Source: Acidimicrobiia bacterium | Lineage (GTDB): Bacteria; Actinomycetota; Acidimicrobiia; Spongiisociales; ZC4RG35 | Length of the DNA stretch: 43,809 bases | Reading direction: 5' to 3' | Assembly (NCBI GenBank): GCA_013812505.1 | Contig: JACCTH010000079.1 | Span: 1 to 43,809 of the forward strand | Shown: piece after piece, positions 1 to 8,228 of the stretch | How positions within the stretch are numbered: position 1 is the first letter of the stretch | Layout of the letters: every line of letters begins with the position of its first letter | Position numbers and translations under genes: made by a program | Notes under the pieces: generated by a model | The model's database searches: none | The model's input: only the letters and a program-made list of their open reading frames with translations | Told to the model about the DNA's origin: nothing

Positions 1-867
1 ATGAGCGAGGGAGATCTCGCCCGGGGTTGGATGGAGGCTCCCGCCGCCGAGGATGGCGGCCATCGAAGCCGAATGGTGGGGGGAACGGAAGGGAGGCTGG
101 TTGGAGAATCGCCGGTGCCGGTCGGCGGCCGCCCACAAACAGGCAACCTCGACTGCTTCCTGGTCGGTGAGGAATGGGAGCAATGCCGGGAACCGTTTGG
201 CGAGCATCGTCTTCCCACATCCGGGCGAACCGACCATCAGCATGTGGTGACCGCCCGCGGCCGCCACCTCCAAGGCCCGGCGCGCGAAGGGTTGGCCTCG
301 CACCTCGGCCAGGTCGATCCCGTCGTCAGCTGGGTCGTCGTGGACAATCGGCAGGGTTGGTTCCGGCCTCTTCGTCGCAAAGGCGACTGCCTCGGCGAGG
401 CTCGCGATCCCAAACACCTCGGCGCCCGGGACCCGCGCCGCGCTGGGAGCGTCGCTCCTCGCCACCAGACAGGGCCAGCCCCGCTTCGCTGCCAACAAAC
501 CCGCTCCGATCGCCCATCGACTCCGGCGAACTGTGCCGTCAAGGGCAAGCTCGCCGGCGACTACGACTCGCGAAAAATGGGGGATGGTCTTCGCCGCCGC
601 CAGTACCCCGAGCGCGATCGGCAGGTCGTAGTCGGCGCCGGCCTTTGGCAAGTCGGCCGGGGCCAGGTTGACGGTGATCGTCCGATGCGGAAAGTTGTGC
701 CCGCTCGAAGTGATCGCGGCCTTGACCCGCTGCTTTGCCTCCCGGATCGAGGTATCGGGAAGGCCCACGAGGTTGAACTTTTCGGAGGCCGCGCCGACAT
801 GGACCTCGATCCGCACCGCCCGCGGCTCGGCTCCAACCATCGCCACCGACATCGTTTGCGAGAACAC
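1..867 (-). CDS. ComM/YifB family Mg-chelatase-like AAA ATPase (partial, N-terminal 289 codons)
   Basis: Reading the complement gives an open frame that runs off the left edge. The N-terminal part contains VGLPDTSIREAKQRVKAAI and NLAPADLPKAGADYDLPIAL, typical of the ChlI-like (Lon-protease-fold) subdomain of YifB/ComM. A Walker A, GSPGCGKT, follows at about residues 211-218, then RSPHHSAS near the edge. ComM-type proteins are hexameric helicases that help branch migration during natural transformation; many family members have no tested role. The start is either GTG at 867, directly after an in-frame stop, or ATG at 852; a GAGGGG stretch suits the ATG a little better. The C-terminal part lies outside the window. 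In many bacteria this gene follows yraN and precedes dprA; here yraN is 2.8 kb upstream on the same strand. Confidence 0.93.
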   Translation of the reverse strand, partial: MFSQTMSVAMVGAEPRAVRIEVHVGAASEKFNLVGLPDTSIREAKQRVKAAITSSGHNFPHRTITVNLAPADLPKAGADYDLPIALGVLAAAKTIPHFSRVVVAGELALDGTVRRSRWAIGAGLLAAKRGWPCLVARSDAPSAARVPGAEVFGIASLAEAVAFATKRPEPTLPIVHDDPADDGIDLAEVRGQPFARRALEVAAAGGHHMLMVGSPGCGKTMLAKRFPALLPFLTDQEAVEVACLWAAADRHRRFSNQPPFRSPHHSASMAAILGGGSLHPTPGEISLAH

Positions 868-907
868 CCCTCAGTTGTACGGGTCCTGAGCCTCGACTTC
901 TAGAGGG

Positions 908-1681
908 TTACTTGCCGGTGAACCGTGTGGCGCGTTTCTCGAGGAAGGCGGCGACGCCTTCGGCGGCGTCCTCGCTCGTCAAGCACATCGCTTGCGACTG
1001 GCCTTCATCGTTCAGAGCTTGGGCGAAGCTCACCCCGAAGGCGCGGTTCAAGCTTTGCTTGGCGAACATTTGCGCCACCGGCGCCCCCGCAGCAAGGGCT
1101 GCGGTCAGGTCGTCGACTCTCTTGGCGAGGTTTTCAAGTTCGACTACTTCCAGCACGAGTCCAATCGCGCACGCTTCTTCGGCCTCGACAATGCGGCCGG
1201 TGAGAGCCAGCTCCTTGGCGCGTTGCAATCCAACTAAGCGAGGCAGAAGCCAGCTCCCCCCAAAGTCAACCGTGAGCCCGCGCTTGACGAAGATCTCGGT
1301 GAAACGAGCGCGGGACGTGGCGATCACCAGGTCGCAGCCCAGCGCGAGGTTCATCCCGGCACCGGCCGCCACGCCATCGACGACGGCGAGAGTTGGTTTG
1401 GTGAGGCGATTGAGGGCGGTCGCTGCCGCACCCACCACCTTCATGCGCCGGCGAGCGGCGACGACGTTGCGCTCGACGCGTTCGGGGTCAAGATCGGCGC
1501 CGGACGAGAACGCCCCTCCGGCTCCGGTGATGACCAAGACCCGCTGCGCGGATTCTTCGAAGGACATGAAGGCTTCTCGCAGCTCGGTCCAGCCATCGGG
1601 GGGGATGGCATTCTTGCGCTCGGGCCGATTGAGGGTGATCGTCCGCACCCGGCCTCGATCTTCGATGAGTAACCAAGTCAT
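908..1681 (-). CDS. Enoyl-CoA hydratase/isomerase (crotonase) family protein, PaaG-like
   Basis: The 257-aa product has the full crotonase core: the NRPERKNA strand near residue 18, the first oxyanion-hole segment AFSSGADL at 57-64 and the second, GAGMNLALGCDL, at 107-118. Family members stabilise CoA-thioester enolates in beta-oxidation or aromatic-acid degradation. The two catalytic glutamates of classical hydratases fall at Asn111 and Asp139 (GLTVDFGG). This resembles PaaG-type isomerases more than hydratases, so the reaction is probably isomerisation or something other than simple hydration (inference). The ATG at 1681 fits the family N-terminus; an upstream in-frame start at 1744 would add 21 unconserved residues. 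No clear Shine-Dalgarno is visible. The gene runs toward the comM-like gene. Confidence 0.88.
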   Translation of the reverse strand: MTWLLIEDRGRVRTITLNRPERKNAIPPDGWTELREAFMSFEESAQRVLVITGAGGAFSSGADLDPERVERNVVAARRRMKVVGAAATALNRLTKPTLAVVDGVAAGAGMNLALGCDLVIATSRARFTEIFVKRGLTVDFGGSWLLPRLVGLQRAKELALTGRIVEAEEACAIGLVLEVVELENLAKRVDDLTAALAAGAPVAQMFAKQSLNRAFGVSFAQALNDEGQSQAMCLTSEDAAEGVAAFLEKRATRFTGK

Positions 1682-1720
1682 CGCAAGGGACGGTAGCTGT
1701 CGACCGTTAACGTCCTCTTG

Positions 1721-1831
1721 ATGGGGTTCAACCCTTTTCGGCACGTCCGCAAGGATGCCTTCGATCTGGTCCTAGTCGCGGCCACCGTCGTCCTCGTGAT
1801 CGGACTGTTGGCATGGGCGATCTGGGGGTAG
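1721..1831 (+). CDS. 36-aa single-pass membrane microprotein
   Basis: ATG at 1721 opens a 36-codon frame ending in TAG at 1829-1831. The product starts MGFNPFRHVRKDAFD, which is basic, and continues with one hydrophobic helix (LVLVAATVVLVIGLLAWAIWG) reaching the C-terminus, so it should insert as a single-pass protein. The next gene begins inside it with a 19-nt overlap, which supports translation of both. Short proteins of this shape (NPFR, basic stretch, one helix) are common but uncharacterised in Actinomycetota, as far as I recall. No function can be assigned. It lies divergent from the crotonase gene, 39 bp away. Confidence 0.6.
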   Translation: MGFNPFRHVRKDAFDLVLVAATVVLVIGLLAWAIWG

Positions 1832-2013
1832 CAGTCAGCGCGGTTCAGGCCCATAACGCCCGCAAGCACTACACCTGCCCGGGGTGTCACGGCACGATCC
1901 CTCCTGGCACCTTCCATCTCGTCGTTGTGCCTGACGACGAGCCCGACCTCCGACGTCATTGGCATCAGGGCTGCTGGCACAAGGAAACCCGCCGCCTGCT
2001 TGGCAAGTCCTGA
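1813..2013 (+). CDS. Small zinc-ribbon-like protein, often mislabelled ATP/GTP-binding in actinobacteria
   Basis: The 66-aa product carries YTCPGCHGTIPPGTFHLVV followed by RRHWHQGCW. The CPGC pair plus the His/Cys of HWHQGC would make a plausible zinc site of the form CxxC...HxxxC (seen in sequence; metal binding is inference). Similar short tails with CPGC, PGT and RRHWH occur in actinobacterial proteins of unknown function. The start at 1813 overlaps the upstream microprotein by 19 nt, suggesting coupled translation. It ends immediately before the convergent ABC permease stop codon, with no intergenic base between them. Confidence 0.62.
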   Translation: MGDLGVAVSAVQAHNARKHYTCPGCHGTIPPGTFHLVVVPDDEPDLRRHWHQGCWHKETRRLLGKS

Positions 2014-2769
2014 TCAGGCGTCGCGGAAACGAAGACCAGCCCAAGCGAGTAACGCCGCTCCGACGGCCCAGGCGAGCGCCGTAATGAGTGCGGTGCGGAA
2101 TTCGGGCAGCTCTCCAATTACCGGCCCGAAGTCTGCGGCGGCGAGATCTCCGAGGATCGCACTGGTCGCCAACGACAGGGAGACGGGGCGCCAGGCGGGC
2201 CAGAGCAGCAGGAGGCCCTCGATGAACATGAACGCAATGGCGCCACCGATCGCCGGCCCCACCGACCGCAGGAATGCAGAAAAAGCCAAGCCGAGCCCCA
2301 CCCAGGTGAACTGGACCAACAACGCCTTCCAGCCGATACCCAACCACTCTTCGACAGTGAGCGAGCCGCTCCCAGTCGCAAAGAAAAAGGCGGCGACGGT
2401 GAACAGGGCGATGGCCGCCAGCATGGCAATCCACGCCGAGATCGTCGCCGTGAGCATCCGCGCCATAAGGTGCTGGCCGCGACGGCTGTTTCGCGTAAGT
2501 GCCGTCGCCCAGGCAGAGGTTGCGAGCTCACCGGCGAGAGCGAGGGCCGCCAGGATCAACGGAAACCACGTCTGGCCGAGCACCTGGGCAGCACCCACGG
2601 TGTAAATCTCGGGTTTGGAAAAGATCGGCATTCCCTCATCCACCACGCGCGGGAGAAACAGAAAGAGCCCGACCAAGAGCATCGTTACCACAGTGAGAAC
2701 GACGGTGAGGACCCAGTAGGTTCTCCGCTTGAACGTCTTCGTGATTTCGGCTGCGATCAAGCCGATCAT
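2014..2769 (-). CDS. ABC-2 type transporter permease
   Basis: The 251-aa protein has about six hydrophobic segments: roughly residues 18-40, 60-82, 106-132, 145-168, 172-195 and 226-246. The short cytoplasmic N-terminus, MIGLIAAEITKTFKRRTYW, is typical of ABC-2 permeases (compare NatB/YhaP types). It lies 10 bp downstream of an ABC ATPase gene on the same strand, so the two presumably form one exporter. Substrate is unknown. Candidates for such two-gene exporters include drugs, sodium or envelope components. No substrate-binding protein gene is nearby, which agrees with export rather than import. Confidence 0.86.
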   Translation of the reverse strand: MIGLIAAEITKTFKRRTYWVLTVVLTVVTMLLVGLFLFLPRVVDEGMPIFSKPEIYTVGAAQVLGQTWFPLILAALALAGELATSAWATALTRNSRRGQHLMARMLTATISAWIAMLAAIALFTVAAFFFATGSGSLTVEEWLGIGWKALLVQFTWVGLGLAFSAFLRSVGPAIGGAIAFMFIEGLLLLWPAWRPVSLSLATSAILGDLAAADFGPVIGELPEFRTALITALAWAVGAALLAWAGLRFRDA

Positions 2770-2779
2770 TCTTGGCCGA

Positions 2780-3658
2780 TCATTGTTGGGTCAGCTCAAG
2801 AAAGAGCGATTCCAAGCGCCCCGTGCGGCGGGCTAACTCCGCGGGATAAAGACCTGCCGCGGCCAGCGCCTGCGATATCGCTTTCCCATCGTCCGAGGAG
2901 ACGAGAATTCGTTGGTCCGTGACGGTGGCAACGATTCCGACCGCGCTCAGGGCTGCGATTGCCGACTGTGGTTGGTCGATGTCGAGCAGATAGCCTGTGC
3001 GAGAAAGCAGCTCGTCGAGGCGGCCGCTCGTGATCAGCTTCCCTTTGTTGATCATCACGACGTAGTCGGCCATTGCCTCAACGTCAGCGAGGTTGTGCGA
3101 TGAGACGACCACAGTCCGGCCTTCGGCGGCGATGCCGCGCAGGTTGGCCTTGATTTGCGCCTGACCGGCAGGGTCGAGGCCGTCGAGCGGTTCGTCGAGG
3201 ATTAGCAGCTGCGGGTCACCCAAGAGCGCCGCCGCCAACGCCAGTCGCTGTCGCATTCCTTTGGAGTAACCGTCGATCCGGCGCCGCCCGTCGGCCTCGA
3301 GGCCGACGAAACGCAACAGCTCGTCGACCCGTTCCTTGCCACGTCCCAAGGTGCGGGCCGCCACCTTGAGGTCGTTGCGACCACTCAACCCCTTGATCAG
3401 CCCCGGCTCTTCGACGATCACACCTAGCCGTTTGACAATACGAGGAAGGCTGGTGGCGACGGACAATCCCAACACCTCCATCGTTCCTGCGTCGGGCTTG
3501 GTCAATCCGAGGATGGATCGGAAGGTGGTGGTCTTCCCGGCGCCGTTGGGGCCAAGAAAGCCAGTGACCTTGCCGGTCGGCACCGCAAACGAGAGCCCGT
3601 CGAGAGCGACGGTCTTTCGATAGCGCTTGCGGAGGCCTTCGACGACGATGGCATCCAT
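2780..3658 (-). CDS. ABC transporter ATP-binding protein
   Basis: The 292-aa ATPase has Walker A GPNGAGKTT at 36-44, a Q-loop position with VEEPG at about 82-86 (as in DrrA/NatA-like exporters), signature YSKGMRQRLALA at 131-142, Walker B LLILDEP at 151-157, the D-loop LDGLDP and switch His in SSHNLADVEAM. A C-terminal extension of about 75 residues follows, common in this class. It powers the permease encoded 10 bp downstream. The ATG at 3658 is the family start (MDAIVVEGLRKRY). Direction of transport is inferred from family resemblance and is most likely export. Confidence 0.93.
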   Translation of the reverse strand: MDAIVVEGLRKRYRKTVALDGLSFAVPTGKVTGFLGPNGAGKTTTFRSILGLTKPDAGTMEVLGLSVATSLPRIVKRLGVIVEEPGLIKGLSGRNDLKVAARTLGRGKERVDELLRFVGLEADGRRRIDGYSKGMRQRLALAAALLGDPQLLILDEPLDGLDPAGQAQIKANLRGIAAEGRTVVVSSHNLADVEAMADYVVMINKGKLITSGRLDELLSRTGYLLDIDQPQSAIAALSAVGIVATVTDQRILVSSDDGKAISQALAAAGLYPAELARRTGRLESLFLELTQQ

Positions 3659-3683
3659 CAGGGCGCGAAGGCTAACGGTCGCC

Positions 3684-4040
3684 CTAGACGACCTCGGGCA
3701 CCCAATGCAGATCGATCCCGCCGGCGTGGAAGCTGACAGAGATCAGATCGATTCTCCGACACCGCGCAGCTCTGGCGAGCTTTTTGACCTGGATTGCCTT
3801 GGCCGGATCGAAGGCATCGATCGCCAGCGCCGAGGTTTCATGAGTCCTTCGAATTGATCTCACTTCCACCGCCGTCCTCCAACCGCCGGCACTGACGATG
3901 AGGTCGATCTCCCCCACCCCGACCGTGACGTTCCGAGAAATGATCTTGATCTGACGTCGGACCAGAAACGCGGTTGCAAGATCCTCGCCGAGCCGGCCCA
4001 GCTCAGCCGTGGTTAAGCGCAAACATTCGGCCCAGCGCAT
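3684..4040 (-). CDS. yraN: YraN/UPF0102 family endonuclease-like protein
   Basis: The 118-aa protein shows the UPF0102 layout: GRLGEDLATAFL near the N-terminus, ISRNV, then GEIDLIV at 43-49 and VEVRS at 58-62. These correspond to the D-(D/E)xK-like nuclease-fold motif (E...GEiDLI...vEVK), though the usual Lys is Arg here. The fold resembles Holliday-junction-resolvase-type nucleases; the biological role is not settled. It lies 33 bp downstream of lepB. The common order rplS-lepB-rnhB-yraN is kept except that rnhB is absent from this spot. Confidence 0.87.
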   Translation of the reverse strand: MRWAECLRLTTAELGRLGEDLATAFLVRRQIKIISRNVTVGVGEIDLIVSAGGWRTAVEVRSIRRTHETSALAIDAFDPAKAIQVKKLARAARCRRIDLISVSFHAGGIDLHWVPEVV

Positions 4041-4073
4041 GGGTTGGTTTCTAGTTGCCGGGGGTGACGAAAA

Positions 4074-4712
4074 CTATTTCCGCACGTCGACGGCGCCGAA
4101 GCGATCGACCGGCCAGATGCGAAGCACCGCCTCACCCAGAATGTGGTCCATCGGGATGGCTCCAAACCGGGTGCTGTCATAGCTGATCACGCGGTTGTCA
4201 CCCATGACGAAGACCGAGTCCGGGGCGACGATCACCGGTCCGAAATCGTTCAATCTCCCCGATTCCAACAAATAGGGCTCGGGCACCTCAGCGCCGTTGA
4301 CGAACAGTTTGCCTTCTCGGATATGAATCTCGTCGCCTGGGAGACCGATGATGCGCTTGATGAGGTCGTCCGCCGATGCCGTCCGAATGCCGACCGACTC
4401 GACGACGTGCCGGAAGACGCTCTCGAAAAAGGTCTCGTCGTCGAACTCTTGGTTGAACGGCGAGACGAACACAACCAGATCGCCTCTTTGCGGTTCACCG
4501 AACCGATAGCTCAGCTTGGACACCATCACCCGGTCATTGGGGAGGATGGTCGGCACCATCGAGTCGCTTGGGATGTAGAACGGCTGGACGAGGAACGTCT
4601 TGATGACGACGGCGATCGAAACCGCGACCAAAACCAAGATCGCCAGCTCGAGCCAGAATGGCCGATTGCTCTTGGGCTTGGCCGAACTCGCCGCGGACGA
4701 GGGCGGGCTCAC
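4074..4712 (-). CDS. lepB: Signal peptidase I
   Basis: The 212-aa membrane serine protease removes signal peptides from Sec/Tat-exported proteins. One N-terminal transmembrane helix spans about 20-40, followed by box B with PSDSMVPT (nucleophile Ser51), box C (NDRVMVSKLSY), and box D with the general-base Lys119 in IKRIIGLPGDE. Box E, MGDNR...SYDSTRFG, lies near 172-187. The usual PSGSM box has Asp in place of Gly, and the usual SRxFG has STRFG. The start is GTG at 4712. It sits 20 bp after rplS, a common arrangement. Confidence 0.95.
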   Translation of the reverse strand: MSPPSSAASSAKPKSNRPFWLELAILVLVAVSIAVVIKTFLVQPFYIPSDSMVPTILPNDRVMVSKLSYRFGEPQRGDLVVFVSPFNQEFDDETFFESVFRHVVESVGIRTASADDLIKRIIGLPGDEIHIREGKLFVNGAEVPEPYLLESGRLNDFGPVIVAPDSVFVMGDNRVISYDSTRFGAIPMDHILGEAVLRIWPVDRFGAVDVRK

Positions 4713-4732
4713 CTCGTACCGGGTATCAGAAG

Positions 4733-5077
4733 TCAGTCCCGCTTCTCCTTGATCCGGGCCGACTTGCCGACGCGGTCGCGGAGGTAATAGAGCTTCGAGC
4801 GCCGCACGTCGCCGCGCCGAGTCACTTCGACTTTCTGGATGATCGGCGCGTTGATCGGGAACACTCGCTCCACCCCGACCCCAAAGCTCAGCTTGCGAAC
4901 GGTAAAGGTGGCGTCGAGCCCGCTGCCGTTCTTGGCGATGACGACCCCCTCGAAAACCTGGGCGCGTTCGCGGTTGCCTTCGACCACCCGGACATGGACC
5001 TTGACCGTGTCACCGGGGCGAAATTGGGGGATGTCGTCGCGCGCGTAGGCGCGTTTGACGGTGTCGAGCTTGTTCAT
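4733..5077 (-). CDS. rplS: 50S ribosomal protein L19
   Basis: The 114-aa protein has the L19 pattern: [20 protein letters not shown], then [21 protein letters not shown], a Ser-Phe-Gly-Val-Gly-Val-Glu-Arg segment, [30 protein letters not shown] split across the C-terminal half, and a basic tail. It sits at the 30S-50S interface. The ATG at 5077 is preceded by AAGGA at a sensible distance. The order trmD-rplS-lepB is as expected. Confidence 0.97.
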   Translation of the reverse strand: MNKLDTVKRAYARDDIPQFRPGDTVKVHVRVVEGNRERAQVFEGVVIAKNGSGLDATFTVRKLSFGVGVERVFPINAPIIQKVEVTRRGDVRRSKLYYLRDRVGKSARIKEKRD

Positions 5078-5122
5078 CGCGATTCCTTGCAGGACCGATC
5101 GGCCGGGGAAAAACGCATGTTA

Positions 5123-5803
5123 TCAGGGACGGGCAACTGCGGAGTCGCCGCCGAGGAGATCGGGGCGGCGTTCCGCCGTTCGTCGCCGGCGTTGCTCCGC
5201 CCGCCACCTTTCGATGCGGGCATGGTCGCCGGACAGAAGCACCTCGGGCACTTCCCATCCTTTGTACGACGACGGCCGGGTGTATTGCGGTTCTTCGAGG
5301 AGGCCGTCACGAAACGATTCCGATTTGATCGACTCCTCATTTCCCACAACTCCGGGAAGCAGCCTTGCGATTCCCTCGATGATCGCAGCCGCCGCGGCCT
5401 CTCCTCCGGCGAGAACGAAATCACCTAACGACACTTCGTCGTCGACGAGATTCTCAGCGACACGCTCGTCGACTCCTTCGTACCTGCCGCAGATCAGCAC
5501 CAGCTCGTCTATTCCTGCCCACCGCTCCAGATCATCCTGTCGGAGCCGGGCACCGGCGGGAGTCAACAAGACGCGATGGCCGGAGTCGCCGAGGGCTCGA
5601 TCAATGGGCTCGATCATCATCACCATGCCCGGGCCGCCTCCGAAAGGGGCGTCATCTACCTGCCGATGGGTTCCCTTGCCATGCTCGCGCAGGTCGATGA
5701 GCTCGATTCGTAAGGATTCCGATTCGAGGGCTCGCGCGACGATTGAGACGCCGAGCGGGCTGGCGAAGAACTCCGGGAAAATGGTGACGATACGGATCAG
5801 CAC
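5123..5803 (-). CDS. trmD: tRNA (guanine(37)-N1)-methyltransferase
   Basis: The 226-aa SPOUT methyltransferase makes m1G37 in tRNAs and prevents +1 frameshifting. The diagnostic pieces are present: MLIRIVTIFPEFF, DDAPFGGGPGMVM, the AdoMet trefoil-knot segments ICGRYEGVDERV and SLGDFVLAGGE, then PQYTRP and LLSGDHARIERWR. The start is GTG at 5803, directly abutting the stop codon of the upstream acyl-CoA dehydrogenase gene. In most bacteria rimM lies directly upstream of trmD; here the two are about 5 kb apart, with unrelated genes between. Confidence 0.96.
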   Translation of the reverse strand: MLIRIVTIFPEFFASPLGVSIVARALESESLRIELIDLREHGKGTHRQVDDAPFGGGPGMVMMIEPIDRALGDSGHRVLLTPAGARLRQDDLERWAGIDELVLICGRYEGVDERVAENLVDDEVSLGDFVLAGGEAAAAAIIEGIARLLPGVVGNEESIKSESFRDGLLEEPQYTRPSSYKGWEVPEVLLSGDHARIERWRAEQRRRRTAERRPDLLGGDSAVARP

Positions 5804-6994
5804 TCACGTCTCCCGAACGTCTTTGGGCAGGCCGAGGATCCGCTCGGCAATGATGTTGCGCTGGATCTGATCGGTCCCGCCGCCGATTCGCAGGCCGGGA
5901 GTTCCTAGGAACGCCTCCTGCCAGTCGCCATTGTCGGGCGCATCGTCTCCGGCCAGAAGCCCGGCGGGCCCAAGCAAATCGATCGCCTGCTCGTAGATGT
6001 CGGAGAGCAACATGGTCGCCACCAGTTTTCCCAACGAGCCTTCCGGTCCCGGGACCTTTCCCTGGGAAAGGGCGGTCATCAATCGCAGCTGCGTATACCC
6101 GAGAGCCTTGCCGGCCACCAATGACCGCAAGAATCGGTCTCGCTGCCTGCGGTTATCCGGAGCGCGTTCGGCGAGGAGGCCGATGAAGGCATCGGCAACG
6201 GATGCGCCGACGGCCACCACCGAGGTGCGCTCGAACATGAAGGTGGTGATGACCACTCGCCAGCCGTCACCGACCTCGCCGACCCGATCGGTGTCGGGCA
6301 CTCGCACGTCGGACAGGAACACCTCGTTGAAATTGGAGGCGCCCGTCATCTGACGCAGCGGGCGGGTGTCGACACCTGCCGACCTCATGTCGACGATGAA
6401 TGCGCTCAGCCCGCGATGCTGGGGCGCGGTTGGGTCGGTGCGAGCGATGCAAAGCCCGAAGTCGGACTTGTGGGCCAGAGTGGTCCACACTTTCTGCCCG
6501 TTGAGAACCCATTCGTCCCCGTCACGGACGGCGCGGGTCGTCAGCGAAGCGAGATCGGACCCGGCGCCGGGCTCGGAAAACAACTGGCACCAGACCTCGT
6601 TGCCGGCCAATAGGGGTGGCAGGTAGCGCTGCTTTTGAGCATCGTTCCCGAGAAAAAGGATCGCCGGCCCGCACCATCCGGTCCCGACCGCGAGCGCGTC
6701 AAAGGGGATGTCAAATTGGGCCTCCTCGGCGGTGAAGATTGCCTGCTCGACCAGGGTTCCGCCGCGCCCTCCGTACTCGGGCGGCCAAGCAATCCCGGCC
6801 CAGCCTGCCTCGAACTTGCGCCGCTGCCAGGCGCGGGCTTCGGCCAGTTTTTGATCCTCCTCATCAGGCGACCACTCGACAACGATCACCGACGGTGAGA
6901 TCGGAGGATTTGCCGGCCGCTTGGCGTTGGCCGCCAACCAGTCGAGGGCGTCCCGCCGAAAGATCGCTTCTCCGGCTGAGTCGAACGGCTCCAT
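5804..6994 (-). CDS. Acyl-CoA dehydrogenase family protein
   Basis: The 396-aa flavoprotein has the three ACAD domains: an N-terminal helical domain with WAGIAWPPEYGGRGGT, the middle beta domain with CQLFSEPGAGSDLASLTTRA and NGQKVWTTLA, and the C-terminal helical domain ending GGGTDQIQRNIIAERILGLP. It would oxidise an acyl-CoA and pass electrons to ETF (both subunits are encoded at 23987-25689). The YEGT Glu of short/medium-chain enzymes reads GGGT here. This is common in the bacterial FadE-like subgroup, whose base lies elsewhere, so the substrate cannot be inferred. The ATG at 6994 was chosen because the upstream extension to 7240 lies in the DUF4097 gene and is not conserved-looking. It directly abuts trmD. 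Confidence 0.9.
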   Translation of the reverse strand: MEPFDSAGEAIFRRDALDWLAANAKRPANPPISPSVIVVEWSPDEEDQKLAEARAWQRRKFEAGWAGIAWPPEYGGRGGTLVEQAIFTAEEAQFDIPFDALAVGTGWCGPAILFLGNDAQKQRYLPPLLAGNEVWCQLFSEPGAGSDLASLTTRAVRDGDEWVLNGQKVWTTLAHKSDFGLCIARTDPTAPQHRGLSAFIVDMRSAGVDTRPLRQMTGASNFNEVFLSDVRVPDTDRVGEVGDGWRVVITTFMFERTSVVAVGASVADAFIGLLAERAPDNRRQRDRFLRSLVAGKALGYTQLRLMTALSQGKVPGPEGSLGKLVATMLLSDIYEQAIDLLGPAGLLAGDDAPDNGDWQEAFLGTPGLRIGGGTDQIQRNIIAERILGLPKDVRET

Positions 6995-7029
6995 GCTCGA
7001 TGAGTATGGCTCGCCGTCGGCGTTGCTTT

Positions 7030-7785
7030 CTACTCGACTCGACGAACCTCGATGTCGCCCGAGACTGTGCGCGCCTTGAGACGGGCCGACCGGGTGGGTT
7101 CGGCTCCGCTCGCCTTGGAAGGAAACCTCACGGTTCCGGCTAGAGAATCGATCTGAGCATCTACCCGGGTGCCGGCCGGGATGCCGATGGTTACGTCGCC
7201 CGACATCGAATTGAGCTCGATCTGACCACTTCGGCAGCAATCGAGGCGCACATCGCCCGATGCCGATTTGATCTCCGAGCGCCCCTCAACCCGGTCAGCC
7301 GAGATGTTACCGGAAGCGGTCGAAACCAGCAGGTCACCTTCTACATTTTGAGCTCGAAAGTCGCCGGAAGCTGAGCTGACCTCACAGTTGGTCCTGCAGC
7401 TTTCGACGGTGATATCGCCCGAAGCGCTCCGCGCGATCAGCGTCTCGACCAGCCCCAGATCAACGTCGCCGGAAGCCGTATGAAGGTTGACACGTCCCAG
7501 TTGAGCCCCGCGTGAGCAAAGATCCATCGAGGCCACCGACGCATCGAGGTTGGTGCCGGCCGGCGCGGTCACGCGAATGTTGACGGTGCGGCCCCCAAAT
7601 AGACGGCGCTCTTCGCGGATCATGATCACCCTGCCGACTTGTTCGACCGTCACGAACTCGGCTCCGGAGCCGGAAACATCCACGTCGACGCGGCCGTCGG
7701 GGCCAGGGTAGAAATCGGCTCGCCCGGCGGCTACCCGCAGCTCAATGGTGGCGGCCGTGCCGTCCTCGATCTCAAAGATGTTCAT
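7030..7785 (-). CDS. DUF4097 family beta-strand-repeat protein
   Basis: The 251-aa protein is built of short repeats around SASGDV/TVSGDI: LHTASGDVDLG, ARSASGDITVE, VSSASGDFRAQ, VSTASGNISAD, IKSASGDVRLD, LNSMSGDVTIG and ARTVSGDIEVR. This is the pattern of DUF4097, a right-handed parallel beta-structure. There is no signal peptide or membrane helix, so it is probably cytoplasmic. Function is unknown; in several actinobacteria such proteins are encoded beside a small DNA-binding protein, as here. Its ATG overlaps the stop of the upstream RHH gene by 4 nt (ATGA), so the two are translationally coupled and probably act together. Confidence 0.85.
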   Translation of the reverse strand: MNIFEIEDGTAATIELRVAAGRADFYPGPDGRVDVDVSGSGAEFVTVEQVGRVIMIREERRLFGGRTVNIRVTAPAGTNLDASVASMDLCSRGAQLGRVNLHTASGDVDLGLVETLIARSASGDITVESCRTNCEVSSASGDFRAQNVEGDLLVSTASGNISADRVEGRSEIKSASGDVRLDCCRSGQIELNSMSGDVTIGIPAGTRVDAQIDSLAGTVRFPSKASGAEPTRSARLKARTVSGDIEVRRVE

Positions 7786-8228
7786 ACGTCGAAAGTCTCA
7801 CTTACCCGGCGGCGGCTTGATTTTGAACCCGAGGATGCCCGCCCCGCCAGCGTCTTTAGAACCCAAGCATTGACAGAATCCCCCGAGTCGGAAGCGGCGC
7901 GCTCGATGACGTTTTTGATCGAATCGGGAAGCCGCAAGGTGATCCGGGCATCGAAATCGCCTTCAACAGCTGCGGCAGACATGTCGTCCGAGGTGATGCG
8001 AAGGCTGGGCTCGCCGTCGCTCAGCATGACTTCAACCCGGTGGCCGGGGAGCTGGGCCCGAACCTCGTCAGCGGCCTGGTTGACAAGTTCCAAAGCCGCC
8101 TCTTTCAAAGCTGGATGGAGTGAGCTCAGAACCGCTCGCCCTCCCGCCTCGATGGCCGGATCGGTCACCAGGGCAAGCTGGTTCTGAAGACTCGACTCCA
8201 AGTTGTGCAACACGGCGGAGGTTTGCAT
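7782..8228 (-). CDS. Ribbon-helix-helix (HicB-antitoxin-like) DNA-binding protein
   Basis: The 148-aa protein has an N-terminal part without recognised motifs (about residues 1-85) and a C-terminal RHH-like segment. In that segment DARITLRLPDSIKNVIERAA would be the beta strand plus first helix, and DSVNAWVLKTLAGRA the second helix, followed by a basic Ser-rich tail. Proteins of this kind are annotated as HicB-family antitoxins, but no HicA-like toxin gene is adjacent. The partner downstream is the DUF4097 gene (4-nt overlap). The start codon overlaps the stop of a 32-codon upstream frame (TAATG). It probably autoregulates through the repeat array at 8372-8426 (inference). Confidence 0.75.
   Translation of the reverse strand: MQTSAVLHNLESSLQNQLALVTDPAIEAGGRAVLSSLHPALKEAALELVNQAADEVRAQLPGHRVEVMLSDGEPSLRITSDDMSAAAVEGDFDARITLRLPDSIKNVIERAASDSGDSVNAWVLKTLAGRASSGSKSSRRRVSETFDV

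Noticed and set aside
1..903. Long plus-strand open frame of 300 codons opposite the comM-like gene
   Set aside because: Low-complexity Arg/Gly/Pro product with no motif; the complement carries clear YifB motifs, so this is a high-GC shadow.
1678..1980. 100-codon minus-strand frame opposite the microprotein and zinc-ribbon genes
   Set aside because: No homologous features, and both plus-strand products have coherent membrane or zinc-ribbon patterns.
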